NCBI GenBank assembly: GCA_902602595.1
Contig: CACKRJ010000009.1
Location: 1 to 46,345, forward strand
Length of the DNA stretch: 46,345 bases
Direction: 5' to 3'
Source of the DNA: an uncultured SAR86 cluster bacterium
GTDB taxonomy: Bacteria; Pseudomonadota; Gammaproteobacteria; Magnimaribacterales; D2472
Part shown: positions 1 through 9,683 of the stretch, one piece after another
Layout of the letters: every line of letters starts with the position of its first letter
How positions within the stretch are numbered: the first letter of the stretch is position 1
Notes under the pieces: generated by a model
Database searches by the model: none
What the model was told of the DNA's origin: nothing
The model's input: only the letters and a program-made list of their open reading frames with translations
Position numbers and translations under genes: made by a program

Positions 1-1837
1 AATTAATATCTCTACCAGGAGAGGCAAGAGAGTAAAAGGTGTATCGTAATGCATCCGTACCATAACTTTCGATACCCTCAGGAAACTGATTTTTTGTTTG
101 TTGGATAATTTTTTCTTTGAGTTGCGGCTGCATCATACCCTCAGTTCTTTTGGCCAGAAGATCTTCTAAAGAAACTCCATCTATGAGATCAATTGGATCA
201 AGGATGTTTCCTTTTGATTTAGACATTTTCTGTCCGTTTTCATCTTTAATAAGACCGGTTATGTAGACTTCTTTAAATGGAACCTCTTTCATGAAGTGCT
301 TGGTCATCATGATCATTCTTGCCACCCAAAAAAATATGATATCAAAGCCAGTAACCAATGTTGTTGTTGGATGAAATAGGCTTAATTTTTCATTTTTTTC
401 AGGCCATCCCATTGTTGCAAATGTCCAGAGACTTGAAGAGAACCAAGTATCTAAGACATCCTCTTCTTGGCGCAGTATGCCTTTTAAATTATGCTTTTCT
501 CTCACATCTTTCTCAGAAAAGCCTGCATGTGGTTTATTAGATTCATCGTACCAAATTGGAATTCTATGTCCCCACCATAATTGTCTGCTGACGCACCAAT
601 CTTGAATATTATCCATCCATTGAAAATAAGTTTTTTCCCAATTAGCTGGCACAAATTGTATTTCTCCAGACTTGACAGCTTCAATGGCAGGTTTTGCAAG
701 TGTTTTTGCATCTACATACCATTGATCTGTTAGCAGAGGTTCAAGAATTTGATCTGATCTATCTCCGTAGGGCAAAGTGCTTTCATATTCTTTTTCAGAC
801 ATAAGAAGTTTTTCTTTTTTTAAATCCTCTAGAATCACTTTGCGGGCTTCAAATCTATCCATGCCATGGAATTTTTTCGGAGCTACACCAATAATTTCAA
901 CGGTTTTATTAAAGATAGAAATAGGAACAAAATCAGCTTCAGCACCGGAATGGCATTGAAAATCCTCATCCATATGAAGACCATGTCTCTTACCTAAATC
1001 GTAATCATTAAAATCATGACCAGGAGTAATTTTAACGACCCCGGTTCCAAATCCTGGATCTACATAACTATCTGCAACAATGGGTATAAGCCTATTACAC
1101 AATGGCAATGAAGCTTTCTTACCAATGAGATGCGAAAATCTCTTATCAGAGGGATTTACTGCTAGTGCCATATCTCCAAGCAGCGTTTCAGGTCTTGTTG
1201 TTGCAACAGTCACAAACTCATCAGTTGCTTCAAGTTGATATTTTATTTCCCAAATTTTAATTGTGAGATCTTTATTCACTACCTCAAGGTCAGAAAGAGA
1301 TGTTTCTAAGACAGGGTCCCAATTCACAAGCCTTTTACCCTGGTAAATAAGGCCTTCTTCAAACAATTGAATAAATGCACTTAAAACGGCATTCTGATAT
1401 TCTTCATCTAAGGTGAATCGTTCAGAACTCCAATCTAGACTTGATCCTAATCGTCTAAGTTGAGATGTAATTTTATTACCTGAGACTTTCTTCCAATTCC
1501 AAACTTCTTCTTCAAAAGCCTCTCTACCGATGTCACTTTTTGTTTTACCTTCAGCATTGAGTCGTCTTTCGACAACCATCTCAGTTGCAATGCCAGCATG
1601 GTCTGTTCCAACTTGCCATAAAGTATTTTTGCCAGACATTCGATAGTATCGAATTAAACAATCCATGATGGCATTCTGAAATCCATGGCCCATATGCAAT
1701 GTTCCAGTCACATTTGGAGGAGGTATAGCAAGTGAATAAGCTTCAGGATTATCTCCTGGTACAAAGAGGCCAGAATCTTCCCATGCTTTATAGAGTTTTT
1801 GCTCTATATCAGATGGATCATATGGCTTCTTATCCAT
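1..1837 (-). CDS. valS: Valyl-tRNA synthetase, N-terminal two thirds (cut by window edge)
   Basis: Class I aminoacyl-tRNA synthetase that charges tRNA-Val in the cytoplasm and edits misactivated threonine. The frame opens at an ATG complementary to 1835-1837 and stays open to base 1, giving 612 codons of an enzyme that is usually about 900-950 residues, so the C-terminal anticodon-binding part and coiled-coil arm lie outside the window. The HIGH-type signature reads [13 protein letters not shown] near residues 43-55, and KMSKS lies at codons 537-541 (about bases 213-229), where the family has it. The PPPNVTG form is typical of ValS rather than IleS or LeuS. It lies 24 bases downstream of pepA on the same strand, so the two are probably cotranscribed; holC, often found between them in gammaproteobacteria, is absent. 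Confidence 0.96.
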   Translation of the reverse strand, partial: MDKKPYDPSDIEQKLYKAWEDSGLFVPGDNPEAYSLAIPPPNVTGTLHMGHGFQNAIMDCLIRYYRMSGKNTLWQVGTDHAGIATEMVVERRLNAEGKTKSDIGREAFEEEVWNWKKVSGNKITSQLRRLGSSLDWSSERFTLDEEYQNAVLSAFIQLFEEGLIYQGKRLVNWDPVLETSLSDLEVVNKDLTIKIWEIKYQLEATDEFVTVATTRPETLLGDMALAVNPSDKRFSHLIGKKASLPLCNRLIPIVADSYVDPGFGTGVVKITPGHDFNDYDLGKRHGLHMDEDFQCHSGAEADFVPISIFNKTVEIIGVAPKKFHGMDRFEARKVILEDLKKEKLLMSEKEYESTLPYGDRSDQILEPLLTDQWYVDAKTLAKPAIEAVKSGEIQFVPANWEKTYFQWMDNIQDWCVSRQLWWGHRIPIWYDESNKPHAGFSEKDVREKHNLKGILRQEEDVLDTWFSSSLWTFATMGWPEKNEKLSLFHPTTTLVTGFDIIFFWVARMIMMTKHFMKEVPFKEVYITGLIKDENGQKMSKSKGNILDPIDLIDGVSLEDLLAKRTEGMMQPQLKEKIIQQTKNQFPEGIESYGTDALRYTFYSLASPGRDIN

Positions 1838-1861
1838 TAATTCTTAAGATCTAATAAGTTC

Positions 1862-3376
1862 TTATAAATTTCCATTTAAAATTAATTCAGCTAATAAAGG
1901 TACCGGTCTACCAGTGCCACCCTTTTTTGCGCCACCATTCCATGCACTTGCTGCAATGTCCATGTGAGCCCATTTGAAATCTTTAGTAAAGTTAGATAGG
2001 AATGATGCAGCATGAATGGTACCAGCCTCCCTTCCACCTCCAATGTTTGCGAGATCAGCAAAATTTGTTTTGGTGCAATGAGCATATTCTTCCCATAGTG
2101 GAAGTTGCCAAGCTCTGTCACCAGATTTTTCACCAGCAGCTAAGATTTTATCTGCAAGAGGTTGATTGTTGGCCATAACACCACTAGCAGGGCTTCCAAG
2201 TGCAATCACTACAGCACCTGTAAGGGTTGCCATATCAATAACATGACTAGGTTTGAATTTCTTTGAGTAAGTCAATGCATCACACAGAACCAGCCTGCCT
2301 TCGGCATCAGTATTTAAAATTTCAATGGTTTGTCCTGACATTGAAGTTACAACATCACCAGGTTTAGTAGCATGAGCAGATGGCATGTTTTCTGCGCAAA
2401 CCAGCAAACCTACAACATTAACTTTAGCTTTAAGCCTAGCAAGTGTTTGCATAATTCCAAATACAGAAGCTGCTCCGCACATATCCCATTTCATTTCATC
2501 CATCGCTGGACTCGGTTTAATAGAGATTCCACCTGTATCAAACGTAATTCCTTTTCCTACTAATACAACGGGCTGCTTATTTTTGGCACCACCTTTGTAC
2601 TCAATGGTCATCATTCTAGATGGCTCATCACTACCTCTTCCAACTGATAAATACGATCCCATTTTTAATCGTTCCATATCTTTTTCATTCAGACTAGATA
2701 TCTTGAGGGCTGGAAAATCTTTCTTGAGTGCTTTTGTTTTGCGTTCAATAATCCTTGGAGTGCAATGATTTGCTGGTAAGTCGCCAAGGTGTTTAGTTGC
2801 GTTCATACCCTCGCCAACAGCATGACCAAGCTTGACAGCAGCTTTCACAGCTTTAAGTTTAGCTGACGTTAAGCCCCCAATTAAAATAGTTCCTTTCTTA
2901 ACAGTTACTGGCTTTGCAGTTTTATTTTTAGTTGCATTGAAAGTATAAGCTGCAGATTCAAATGTTCGAGCTGCAACTTCAGCTGCCCAAACTAAATCAA
3001 AGTCTTTTGAAGTAGTCGAGCTCATCAGGTAAGCAAAATCTTTCGCTTTAGCTGATTTAACTAAGCTCATGACTTCTTCATAATATCGAAGAACTAAAAA
3101 ACTGGCTGCTTTTGAGTCTGGCTCTTTAATTAGCAAAATATTTTTAGCAGCCACCTTCGCTGGAGCAGGTAGAAAAATAGATTTTCTCGATCCACTATTA
3201 ATTTCTTTGATTGACTCTTTAATCAATGATTGTGGATTTGATTGCAGTGCCATGAGTTCACTTGCTGAGGGTGTTTTTTTATTAACAGCAATAATTAAGA
3301 GATCAGTTTTCATTTTTAATAGATCTGCAGAATTAATATTGTTTGCTGTTAGACTTGATAAGACTTTGTAAGCCAT
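1862..3376 (-). CDS. pepA: Leucyl aminopeptidase (cytosol aminopeptidase, M17)
   Basis: Hexameric dinuclear-metal aminopeptidase that removes N-terminal residues from peptides. In Escherichia coli PepA also binds DNA and takes part in carAB control and Xer recombination. The 504-residue length is normal. The C-terminal catalytic half carries the family signatures VGKGITFDTGGISIKPS and NTDAEGRLVL, which hold the metal-binding Lys, Asp and Glu and the bicarbonate Arg. The N-terminal half is the poorly conserved macro-like domain. An AGGAG ribosome-binding site lies at about 3386-3390, 9 bases before the ATG. The gene is divergent from lptF across a 66-base gap and heads a pepA-valS unit, as in other gammaproteobacteria. 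Confidence 0.97.
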   Translation of the reverse strand: MAYKVLSSLTANNINSADLLKMKTDLLIIAVNKKTPSASELMALQSNPQSLIKESIKEINSGSRKSIFLPAPAKVAAKNILLIKEPDSKAASFLVLRYYEEVMSLVKSAKAKDFAYLMSSTTSKDFDLVWAAEVAARTFESAAYTFNATKNKTAKPVTVKKGTILIGGLTSAKLKAVKAAVKLGHAVGEGMNATKHLGDLPANHCTPRIIERKTKALKKDFPALKISSLNEKDMERLKMGSYLSVGRGSDEPSRMMTIEYKGGAKNKQPVVLVGKGITFDTGGISIKPSPAMDEMKWDMCGAASVFGIMQTLARLKAKVNVVGLLVCAENMPSAHATKPGDVVTSMSGQTIEILNTDAEGRLVLCDALTYSKKFKPSHVIDMATLTGAVVIALGSPASGVMANNQPLADKILAAGEKSGDRAWQLPLWEEYAHCTKTNFADLANIGGGREAGTIHAASFLSNFTKDFKWAHMDIAASAWNGGAKKGGTGRPVPLLAELILNGNL

Positions 3377-3442
3377 AAACCATACTCCTGATAAAAATTA
3401 CTGATAAGATATTTATTGTAATGCATCAGGATCGCTAAAGGC
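3377..3442. promoter_or_regulatory. pepA / lptF divergent promoter region
   Basis: This 66-base AT-rich gap separates the start codons of pepA (minus) and lptF (plus) and must hold at least the start of both transcription units. A TATTGT hexamer at 3413-3418 could serve lptF, but I see no convincing matched -35/-10 pair for either direction. The only clear element is the AGGAG ribosome-binding site of pepA. An AGGA at 3428-3431 lies about 11 bases before the lptF ATG. Confidence 0.4.
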
Positions 3443-4570
3443 ATGTATAAAAAGAATATTCTTGCAATTCATTTAAATTCTCAAATTTTTAAGGGCTTTT
3501 TCGCAATCTTATTTATCCTGACAGCATTAATTTTTTCATCAAGACTTGTTGGATATTTTGAGCAAGCTGCAGCAGGCAGCTTGAATCCGAATATTATTTT
3601 TTCGGTAATTCTTCTTAGATTGCCTGATTTTTTAGCACTATTAATACCTTTTGCATTTTTTTTGAGCCTCTTGCTTGTTATTTCAGAGCTTTATAACTCA
3701 AATGGAATCTATGCTTATTTTTCTGCTGGCGTTTCTAGGCTGCGACTGATTAAGCATATCACCCCATTTTTTTTAGTCACTATGGTTGCTTGCTCACTAA
3801 TAAGTATTTATTTGGCGCCTTATGGAAAGGCTCTTTCTAAGGAACTTATAGCTGAGCAATCATATGAAGACAAACTTTCAATGCTCCAGCCTAATAAATT
3901 GGTTAATCTTGATGAGGTTGGGAGTTATCTTTATTTTAAATCCTATGATGGCGATCGAATGACAGGAGTAACATTTTTTGTTCAAGATGATCCTGCTTTA
4001 TCAATTATTAAAGCTAAAGAGCTGGAAATTTCTAATATTGATAACAAAATGATCTTAAATTTTAAGAATGGATCTATATATCCAGATTTAAATAGCTCCA
4101 ATCAAATAGATGCTTCTTTTAAAGATTTAACCCACTCTATTGAAATTGGGCTAGCAACTAGCAATCCCCTTAGTCTCACTAAATTGCTTGATTATAAAAA
4201 CCAATCAAATTTTATTCAAAATCAATGGAATGCCAGCATACCAATTATGCTCATAGCCCTATTGTTACTTAGTTTTGTCTTTGGAAAAGAAAACCCTAGA
4301 TCAGGCAGGGAAGGTGGCCTCGTTACGGGCGTCTTAATTTATATATTTTATTTAAGTGTTTTGGTGGCGTTCAGAGAAAGCTATACAGGTGACTTAAATC
4401 TCTTTTATCACTTCCTATGGCCTGTGCATTTAGTGTTTTTATTTTTTGGAACTCTGCTCTTCTGGCTTGATGGAAGAATTGCATTTAGAAATCTCTTTTC
4501 TGGTTCAAGAATAAAAACAGTTTTAACTATCTTTTTAATATTTTTTCTTTTAGTTTGGCTAAGCTCGTGA
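3443..4570 (+). CDS. lptF: LPS export ABC transporter permease LptF
   Basis: Inner-membrane permease of the LptB2FG complex, which extracts lipopolysaccharide from the inner membrane and feeds the periplasmic Lpt bridge. The 375-residue protein shows the YjgP/YjgQ family layout: three N-terminal membrane segments (about residues 12-130), a periplasmic beta-jellyroll-like domain (about 135-255), and three C-terminal segments (about 262-370). The family motif N-P-R-S-G-R starts the C-terminal membrane half. The ATG at 3443 is the first in-frame start. It overlaps lptG, its obligate partner, and is divergent from pepA, the standard gammaproteobacterial arrangement. Its presence implies an LPS-containing outer membrane. 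Confidence 0.95.
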   Translation: MYKKNILAIHLNSQIFKGFFAILFILTALIFSSRLVGYFEQAAAGSLNPNIIFSVILLRLPDFLALLIPFAFFLSLLLVISELYNSNGIYAYFSAGVSRLRLIKHITPFFLVTMVACSLISIYLAPYGKALSKELIAEQSYEDKLSMLQPNKLVNLDEVGSYLYFKSYDGDRMTGVTFFVQDDPALSIIKAKELEISNIDNKMILNFKNGSIYPDLNSSNQIDASFKDLTHSIEIGLATSNPLSLTKLLDYKNQSNFIQNQWNASIPIMLIALLLLSFVFGKENPRSGREGGLVTGVLIYIFYLSVLVAFRESYTGDLNLFYHFLWPVHLVFLFFGTLLFWLDGRIAFRNLFSGSRIKTVLTIFLIFFLLVWLSS

Positions 4571-5565
4571 TTAAAGATATCTTTAATACCTATTCAATAC
4601 ACCTAATAAAAAGAAGTTTTCTTATTTCAGCCTTGGTGTGGATGGTAATATTATTTCTTGATTTCTCGGTGACTTTAGTCATGGAGCTTGAGAATCTATC
4701 AATAAATCAAACTCTTTCCGTAATATTTAATACTGTTCTCTATGAACAATTGCATAAAGGGATGCAGTACCTTGAGAGCTCAATGCTGATCGGCACATTG
4801 ATTGCACTTTCGATATTTAATCAACAGGGTAATTTAGTCTTTTTGCGATCAGCAGGGTTTTCGCCATTAAAAATTGTATTAGTATCAGGATTGGGCCCAA
4901 TTATATTGTCATTGGCATTAATATTTTTTGATGAAACGCTATTTTTAGATTTATCAAAAAAATCTAATACTCTCAATCAACCCATTAAATCTGCTGAAGT
5001 TACCCAATGGGAGATGGCAGATAAAAATTTAATTGGCTTAAGTCGCTTAAATGATAAGCAGGTTCAGGCAATTCAAATTATAGAATTTAATGATCAGCAA
5101 AGAGTGACCTCATTTGCTAATTATGAAGAAGGCAGATTGGAGAATGGTCAATTATTTATTGAAGATACAGCCACTCATCAGGCTATAAAATTTCCTGCAT
5201 CATTCCTGCTAACAAATAATGCATTAGAAAATTTTTCTTTTTTTTCATTGCTGGATATTAAAAAAACCTATCTGCCTAATAAAGATTTGCAAAAAATTGA
5301 TACATTAATATATGCAAGAGCACTGTTGCCAGTTTCAATTCTTGCAATAATCTTTTTAGCAGGCAGCCTCATGTTTAATAACCCTCGCTCAGGAGGGGTG
5401 GGCAGACAAATAATAATAGGTATTTCGCTTGGACTTATATATGACTTAATCAAAGATTTGAGCGTTGCATCATTCCTCACTTATCAGTGGCCAATAATTA
5501 TTGCGCACCTTTTACCAATTATTCTTTTAGTTGGAATCGGAACCTATAAGTTTCAAAGAATCTAG
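4567..5565 (+). CDS. lptG: LPS export ABC transporter permease LptG
   Basis: Second permease of LptB2FG, pairing with LptF. It has the same fold: N-terminal membrane segments, a periplasmic domain, and C-terminal segments beginning after a conserved N-N-P-R-S-G motif. I chose the GTG at 4567, which overlaps the lptF stop by four bases (GTGA) and gives a 332-residue protein with a normal short N-terminus. A TTG at 4555 in the same frame would add four residues and is the alternative. Its stop codon directly abuts the stop codon of the convergent RDD-family gene, leaving no room for a terminator between them. Confidence 0.94.
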   Translation: MIKDIFNTYSIHLIKRSFLISALVWMVILFLDFSVTLVMELENLSINQTLSVIFNTVLYEQLHKGMQYLESSMLIGTLIALSIFNQQGNLVFLRSAGFSPLKIVLVSGLGPIILSLALIFFDETLFLDLSKKSNTLNQPIKSAEVTQWEMADKNLIGLSRLNDKQVQAIQIIEFNDQQRVTSFANYEEGRLENGQLFIEDTATHQAIKFPASFLLTNNALENFSFFSLLDIKKTYLPNKDLQKIDTLIYARALLPVSILAIIFLAGSLMFNNPRSGGVGRQIIIGISLGLIYDLIKDLSVASFLTYQWPIIIAHLLPIILLVGIGTYKFQRI

Positions 5566-5979
5566 TTAAATTTTTTCTAATTTAGTTTTTGAAAGAATAT
5601 CATTTACTGCAAGTTTTTTTGAATCTGCATAAATTAGAAATAACGGCATACCCAGCAGTGCAAGCATTCCACAGTTTACTAAATATCTCAGAAAGGTTTG
5701 CTTTAGCGTGATTCGGTCATTATTCTCATCTGTATTAACAATTTTATATTTCCAAACTTGCATTCCAAGCGTTTGTCCATTCTTCATCCAAAAAAATGCA
5801 TAAAAGGCCCATCCACTCAGAAATACCAATAAACTTCCAAGCACTGGATTCAGTATTTCCCCACCATTTAACCATAGGGCTAGCGAACCTACTAGAAACC
5901 AAACTCCAAGCAGCAAAAAGAAGTCATAGACTGAAGCTATGATTCGTAGAAAGGGTCCAACGTAAGGTGTTTTTTCCAT
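5566..5979 (-). CDS. RDD family membrane protein
   Basis: Small integral membrane protein of the RDD family (Pfam RDD), whose biochemical role is mostly unknown; some members have been linked to ion transport. With the internal ATG at 5979 it is 137 residues. It has the signature Arg, Ala and Asp spread over the first helix (FLRIIASVYDFF), two further hydrophobic segments, and the conserved cytoplasmic G-Q-T-L-G-M-Q-V-W-K-Y-K stretch between helices. A longer start at 6054 would run through the peptide-transporter start and the shared promoter and adds a non-conserved Tyr-rich tail, so I reject it. RDD genes beside lptFG occur in related bacteria. There is no clear ribosome-binding site. Confidence 0.85.
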   Translation of the reverse strand: MEKTPYVGPFLRIIASVYDFFLLLGVWFLVGSLALWLNGGEILNPVLGSLLVFLSGWAFYAFFWMKNGQTLGMQVWKYKIVNTDENNDRITLKQTFLRYLVNCGMLALLGMPLFLIYADSKKLAVNDILSKTKLEKI

Positions 5980-6020
5980 TAGTTTGATATAGTATCTTCC
6001 TAAATCATAACTCAAATAAT
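5980..6020. promoter_or_regulatory. RDD / peptide-transporter divergent promoter
   Basis: The 41-base gap between divergent start codons contains TATAGTAT at 5988-5995. Read on the plus strand this gives a TATAGT -10 hexamer (5988-5993), and on the minus strand a TACTAT hexamer over the same bases. The shared symmetric -10 would start the plus transcript near 6000 and the minus transcript near 5981, almost at the RDD start codon. No strong -35 is visible on either side. This is inferred from hexamer matches only. Confidence 0.4.
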
Positions 6021-7487
6021 ATGAATACAAGTAATACTTTTTTTGGGCATCCAATTGGATTAAGAACGCTGTTTTTAACTGAAATGTGGGAGCGTATGTC
6101 TTATTATGGAATGCGGGCTTTATTAGTTTTATACATGACAGGCGCAGTTACTGGCTTTAATCCTGGCCTAGGCTGGTCGCAAATTGAGTCCCAAGCAATT
6201 TATGGTATTTATTCTGGGATGGTCTATTTTATGGTCGTTCCTGGAGGGTGGATTGCAGACAATATTTTAGGGCATCAAAAAGCTGTATTAATAGGTGCCC
6301 TCATTATTGCCTTGGGTCATTTCACTTTAGCCATTCCTATTGAGCAGACATTTTTCTTGGGTTTAATTTTTGTTGTATTAGGCACCGGTCTTCTTAAGGG
6401 AAATATTTCAACCATTGTTGGTCAGTTATATGAGGGTCAAGATGACAAGAGAGATTCTGGCTACACCATTTTTTATATGTCTATCAATATAGGCTCAACA
6501 CTTGGATTTTTGATTTGCTCATATTTAGGTGAAAAAATTGGATGGCATTGGGGATTTGGTGCTGCCGGGATAGGGATGACTTTTGGTGTAATTCAATATA
6601 TTAAACACAGACATCTATTGGGGGATGCTGGTATGCATCCTAACGAAATGTCAGATGATAAGCGCAAAAAGCTTACAAACTATTTAAAAGTATCGCTTGT
6701 CGGAATGTTTATGGTCATCGGAGCTGGCCTCCTTGGTTTCTTTACTATTGATCCAAGATTTTTTGCTGAACAATTTGCATATTTTCTTACAATTATTGCT
6801 GGTTTGTATTTTATTTATTTGTTTATTTTTGCAGGACTAAATGCTGCTGAAAGAAAAAATTTAATTCTCTTATTTCTACTCTTTATAGGGGCTGCTGCTT
6901 TTTGGTCAGGTTTTGATCAATCAGCAGGCTCATTAAATATTTTTGCAAGAGACTATACAGATTTATCAATCGCAGGATATGAGATTCCTGTTGGATGGCT
7001 TCAGTTTGCAAATCCTGTAATTGTTGTTTTATTTGCTCCAATCTTTGCAGGGATTTGGGCACAATTAGCTAGAAAAAATTTAGATCCGTCATTACCAATA
7101 AAATTTGCAATTGGACTTTTGTTTATGGCATTGAGCTTTCTTGTAATGATTGTTGCTGTAAACATAGCCCTTGAATCATCTCCTGTAGGCATGCAATGGC
7201 TACTATTAACTTACTTATTTCAAACTTGGGGTGAATTAGCCTTATCACCAATTGGTTTATCAGCATTCTCTCGCTATGGTCCTAAGCGTTACATGGGTCA
7301 GATGTTTGGTTTATGGTTCTTAGCAAGTGCAATTGGAGGCGTCCTTGCTGGATTGCTTGGAGGAGAGGCTTTAGATGGAGGGCTTGAGACTATATCACCA
7401 GTTTTTGAATTTATGATTCAGTATTATCTAGTTATTGCTGTTGCGTTAATTGCACTATCTTTTGTTATAAAAACAGCAAAAGATTAA
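6021..7487 (+). CDS. POT/PTR family proton-dependent peptide transporter
   Basis: Major-facilitator symporter that imports di- and tripeptides with protons through the inner membrane. The 488-residue length and many hydrophobic helices fit the POT family. The diagnostic ExxERFxYYG proton-coupling motif is present in helix 1 as E21-M-W-E-R-M-S-Y-Y-G30. A conserved lysine-containing G-L-L-K-G-N-I-S segment in helix 4 and the family-like TWGELALSPIGLSAFSR stretch near residue 400 are also seen. It resembles the bacterial DtpA/DtpT-like group, but the specific orthologue cannot be assigned. It is monocistronic: divergent from the RDD gene and convergent with dapE, leaving only seven bases between stop codons. 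Confidence 0.93.
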   Translation: MNTSNTFFGHPIGLRTLFLTEMWERMSYYGMRALLVLYMTGAVTGFNPGLGWSQIESQAIYGIYSGMVYFMVVPGGWIADNILGHQKAVLIGALIIALGHFTLAIPIEQTFFLGLIFVVLGTGLLKGNISTIVGQLYEGQDDKRDSGYTIFYMSINIGSTLGFLICSYLGEKIGWHWGFGAAGIGMTFGVIQYIKHRHLLGDAGMHPNEMSDDKRKKLTNYLKVSLVGMFMVIGAGLLGFFTIDPRFFAEQFAYFLTIIAGLYFIYLFIFAGLNAAERKNLILLFLLFIGAAAFWSGFDQSAGSLNIFARDYTDLSIAGYEIPVGWLQFANPVIVVLFAPIFAGIWAQLARKNLDPSLPIKFAIGLLFMALSFLVMIVAVNIALESSPVGMQWLLLTYLFQTWGELALSPIGLSAFSRYGPKRYMGQMFGLWFLASAIGGVLAGLLGGEALDGGLETISPVFEFMIQYYLVIAVALIALSFVIKTAKD

Positions 7488-7494
7488 ACGTTTT

Positions 7495-8631
7495 TTAGCT
7501 GACTTGATTATTAGTTTCAACAAGAATCTGTTGGTAAATTTCTTGCAGCAATGCTAAGTCTTCTAAAGAGATTTTCTCATCTATTTTATGAATGGTTTGA
7601 TTTCTTGGCCCGAGCTCAATAACTTCTGAGCCCGATGGAGAAACCCATCTTCCATCAGATGTTCCTCCACCATTATCAATGATTGCTTCTTTACCATTGA
7701 TCTTTTTTAAAGCCGTTTGGACAATAGACAGTAGCTCAGTTTTTTTTGTTAAATAAGGCTGAGCATTTAAAGTCCAATCTATTTCAAATGAACATTTTGA
7801 TTTTTCTAAAACTTGAATAAATCTTTCTTTTAGTGATTCCTGGCTCGATTCTGGTGAAAATCTAAAATTAAAAAGCATGTTTAAATGTCCAGGAACAACA
7901 TTTGTTGCTCCAGCTCCAGAATTAATATTTGAAATTTGAAATGATGTTGGATCAAAATGTTCATTGCCTTTATCCCAAGAAATTTGGTTGAGTTCATTGA
8001 TAATAGGCCCTACCTCCAAAATAGGACTTAATACTTTATGAGGGTAGGCAACATGACCTTGTTTGCCAATCAATCTAAGCTTCCCACTTAAAGATCCTCT
8101 CCGGCCGACTCGCAAGACGTCTCCAACACTTTCAGATGAGCTTGCTTCTCCGACCAGGCAGTAATCTATAAATTGATTTTGATCAGTCAATGAATCTATC
8201 AAGGTGTTAATCTTTCCATCAGCTGGCTCGCCTTCCTCATTGCTGGTTAACATAACCCAGATTTGAAACTTAGGGTTTGGGTTATCGGCTAGAAAATTTT
8301 TTATTGATTCAATGAAGACTGCGACACTACCTTTCATATCCGCTGCTCCTCTTCCTATTAACTCCCCATCTACAATATTTGCCTCAAAAGGGTTAGAGGT
8401 CCATTCCTCTTCTGGGCCAGAGGGAACTACATCAGTATGTCCAAGATAACAAAATACCTTCCCTGAATCTCCATACTTAGCCAATAGGGTTTCGCAATTA
8501 AGCTCAGGAATTTTTTCTATTTGAAAACCCAATGGAATTAACTCAGCCTCTATGAGATCAAAACATCCTCTATCTTTAGGAGAAATGGATTTGATTTTAA
8601 TAAGTGATTGAGCTAGCTTTAGTGCAGACAT
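7495..8631 (-). CDS. dapE: Succinyl-diaminopimelate desuccinylase
   Basis: Di-zinc M20 hydrolase that releases succinate from N-succinyl-LL-2,6-diaminopimelate in the succinylase branch of lysine and meso-DAP synthesis. The 378-residue protein carries GHTDVVPSG with zinc ligand H65 and catalytic D67, the bridging Asp in GRGAADMKG (D98), and the catalytic/metal Glu pair in SNEEGEPADG (E132, E133). The GPRNQTIHKIDE segment near the end holds the last metal His. It starts at ATG 8631, six bases after dapD, the preceding enzyme of the same pathway, and is surely cotranscribed with it. Confidence 0.96.
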   Translation of the reverse strand: MSALKLAQSLIKIKSISPKDRGCFDLIEAELIPLGFQIEKIPELNCETLLAKYGDSGKVFCYLGHTDVVPSGPEEEWTSNPFEANIVDGELIGRGAADMKGSVAVFIESIKNFLADNPNPKFQIWVMLTSNEEGEPADGKINTLIDSLTDQNQFIDYCLVGEASSSESVGDVLRVGRRGSLSGKLRLIGKQGHVAYPHKVLSPILEVGPIINELNQISWDKGNEHFDPTSFQISNINSGAGATNVVPGHLNMLFNFRFSPESSQESLKERFIQVLEKSKCSFEIDWTLNAQPYLTKKTELLSIVQTALKKINGKEAIIDNGGGTSDGRWVSPSGSEVIELGPRNQTIHKIDEKISLEDLALLQEIYQQILVETNNQVS

Positions 8632-8637
8632 AAGTTA

Positions 8638-9645
8638 TTAGTTTTTATGAAGGATTTTATTTAATGCTATAGATTTAGGATTAATTCTTGCTTCAATGGA
8701 ACCATTTTGAGAGTTTCTAATAAATAACAAATTATCTTGTCCTGCCAGCTCTGAGGCTTTTACAACTGCTTCAGGTTTATTGTTAGAATTATACGTCGTA
8801 ATTTTTGATCCTCCAGTAACATATAGGCCTGCTTCTATAATGCAGTTATCACCCAGCGGGATACCAAGACCAGAATTTGCTCCAAGAAGACAATTTTCAC
8901 CAATGGATATTTTTACGTTGTTACCTCCTGAGAGAGTTCCCATTGTGCTGCTGCCACCTCCCAAATCTGAATTTTTGCCCACCACCACACCTGCAGAGAT
9001 TCTTCCTTCTATCATTGCTGGTCCAAGTGTCCCTGCATTAAAATTAATAAAGCCTTCATGCATCACTGTTGTTCCCTCACTCAAGTATGCACCAAGCCTT
9101 ACTCTGCTTGTATCTGCGATACGCACTTCTGGAGGAATAATATAGTCCGTCAAGCAAGGAAATTTGTCGATCGATTTAATTTCAAGTTGCTGATTATTTA
9201 TTTTTGCAGCAAGAATTTTTTCTTCAATACCATCAAGCTCCATTGGCCCCTGGTTAGTCCAGGCTAAATTTAACAGACAATCAAAAAGGTTATCAAGATT
9301 TAATGAATTGGGTAAAAAGTGCTTATATGAAATTAGATGCAGCTTTAAATATGCCTCTTCAATGCTTTCAATTGGATGGTTGTCTAAAATTCTACATAAG
9401 ATTAAAGTTTTATTTTTATCAAGATTACCTATGATTGTATTTAAATTTTTATCTTGCAGATTGAGCAGAGCAACATCTTTTATTTCAGCCACATTTTGAC
9501 TCATTAAGGCATTCCACTTCTCATACATTAGGCTAATTTGATCTCCACCATTTTTAAAGCTAATGCACGGATAAAAGACATCTAATATATTGCCTGAGGT
9601 GCCTTTGGAAGCAATACCAAGGCCAATTAATGGGAAGTTATTCAT
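8638..9645 (-). CDS. dapD: Tetrahydrodipicolinate N-succinyltransferase
   Basis: Transfers succinyl from succinyl-CoA to tetrahydrodipicolinate, the step that commits the pathway to the succinylase branch. The protein is 335 residues, like the longer Pseudomonas/actinobacterial type rather than the 274-residue E. coli type. The C-terminal half shows the hexapeptide left-handed beta-helix pattern, with repeated small and hydrophobic residues around VRLGAYLSEGTTVMHEGFIN, then glycine-rich turns (KNSDLGGGSSTMGTLSGGNN). It lies 38 bases downstream of glnD and six bases upstream of dapE on the minus strand. Pairing with dapE fixes the assignment. Confidence 0.94.
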   Translation of the reverse strand: MNNFPLIGLGIASKGTSGNILDVFYPCISFKNGGDQISLMYEKWNALMSQNVAEIKDVALLNLQDKNLNTIIGNLDKNKTLILCRILDNHPIESIEEAYLKLHLISYKHFLPNSLNLDNLFDCLLNLAWTNQGPMELDGIEEKILAAKINNQQLEIKSIDKFPCLTDYIIPPEVRIADTSRVRLGAYLSEGTTVMHEGFINFNAGTLGPAMIEGRISAGVVVGKNSDLGGGSSTMGTLSGGNNVKISIGENCLLGANSGLGIPLGDNCIIEAGLYVTGGSKITTYNSNNKPEAVVKASELAGQDNLLFIRNSQNGSIEARINPKSIALNKILHKN

Positions 9646-9683
9646 ATGCTTATTATAGGCAGTCTTAATGTTAATTGCAGAGC

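Noticed and set aside
2385-2768. 127-residue plus-strand frame inside pepA
   Set aside because: Antisense shadow over the conserved PepA catalytic domain.
5980-6054. Longer N-terminus of the RDD protein
   Set aside because: It overlaps the peptide-transporter start and the shared promoter, and is not RDD-like.
8780-9145. 121-residue plus-strand frame inside dapD
   Set aside because: Antisense shadow of the DapD beta-helix repeats; Pro/Leu-rich composition.
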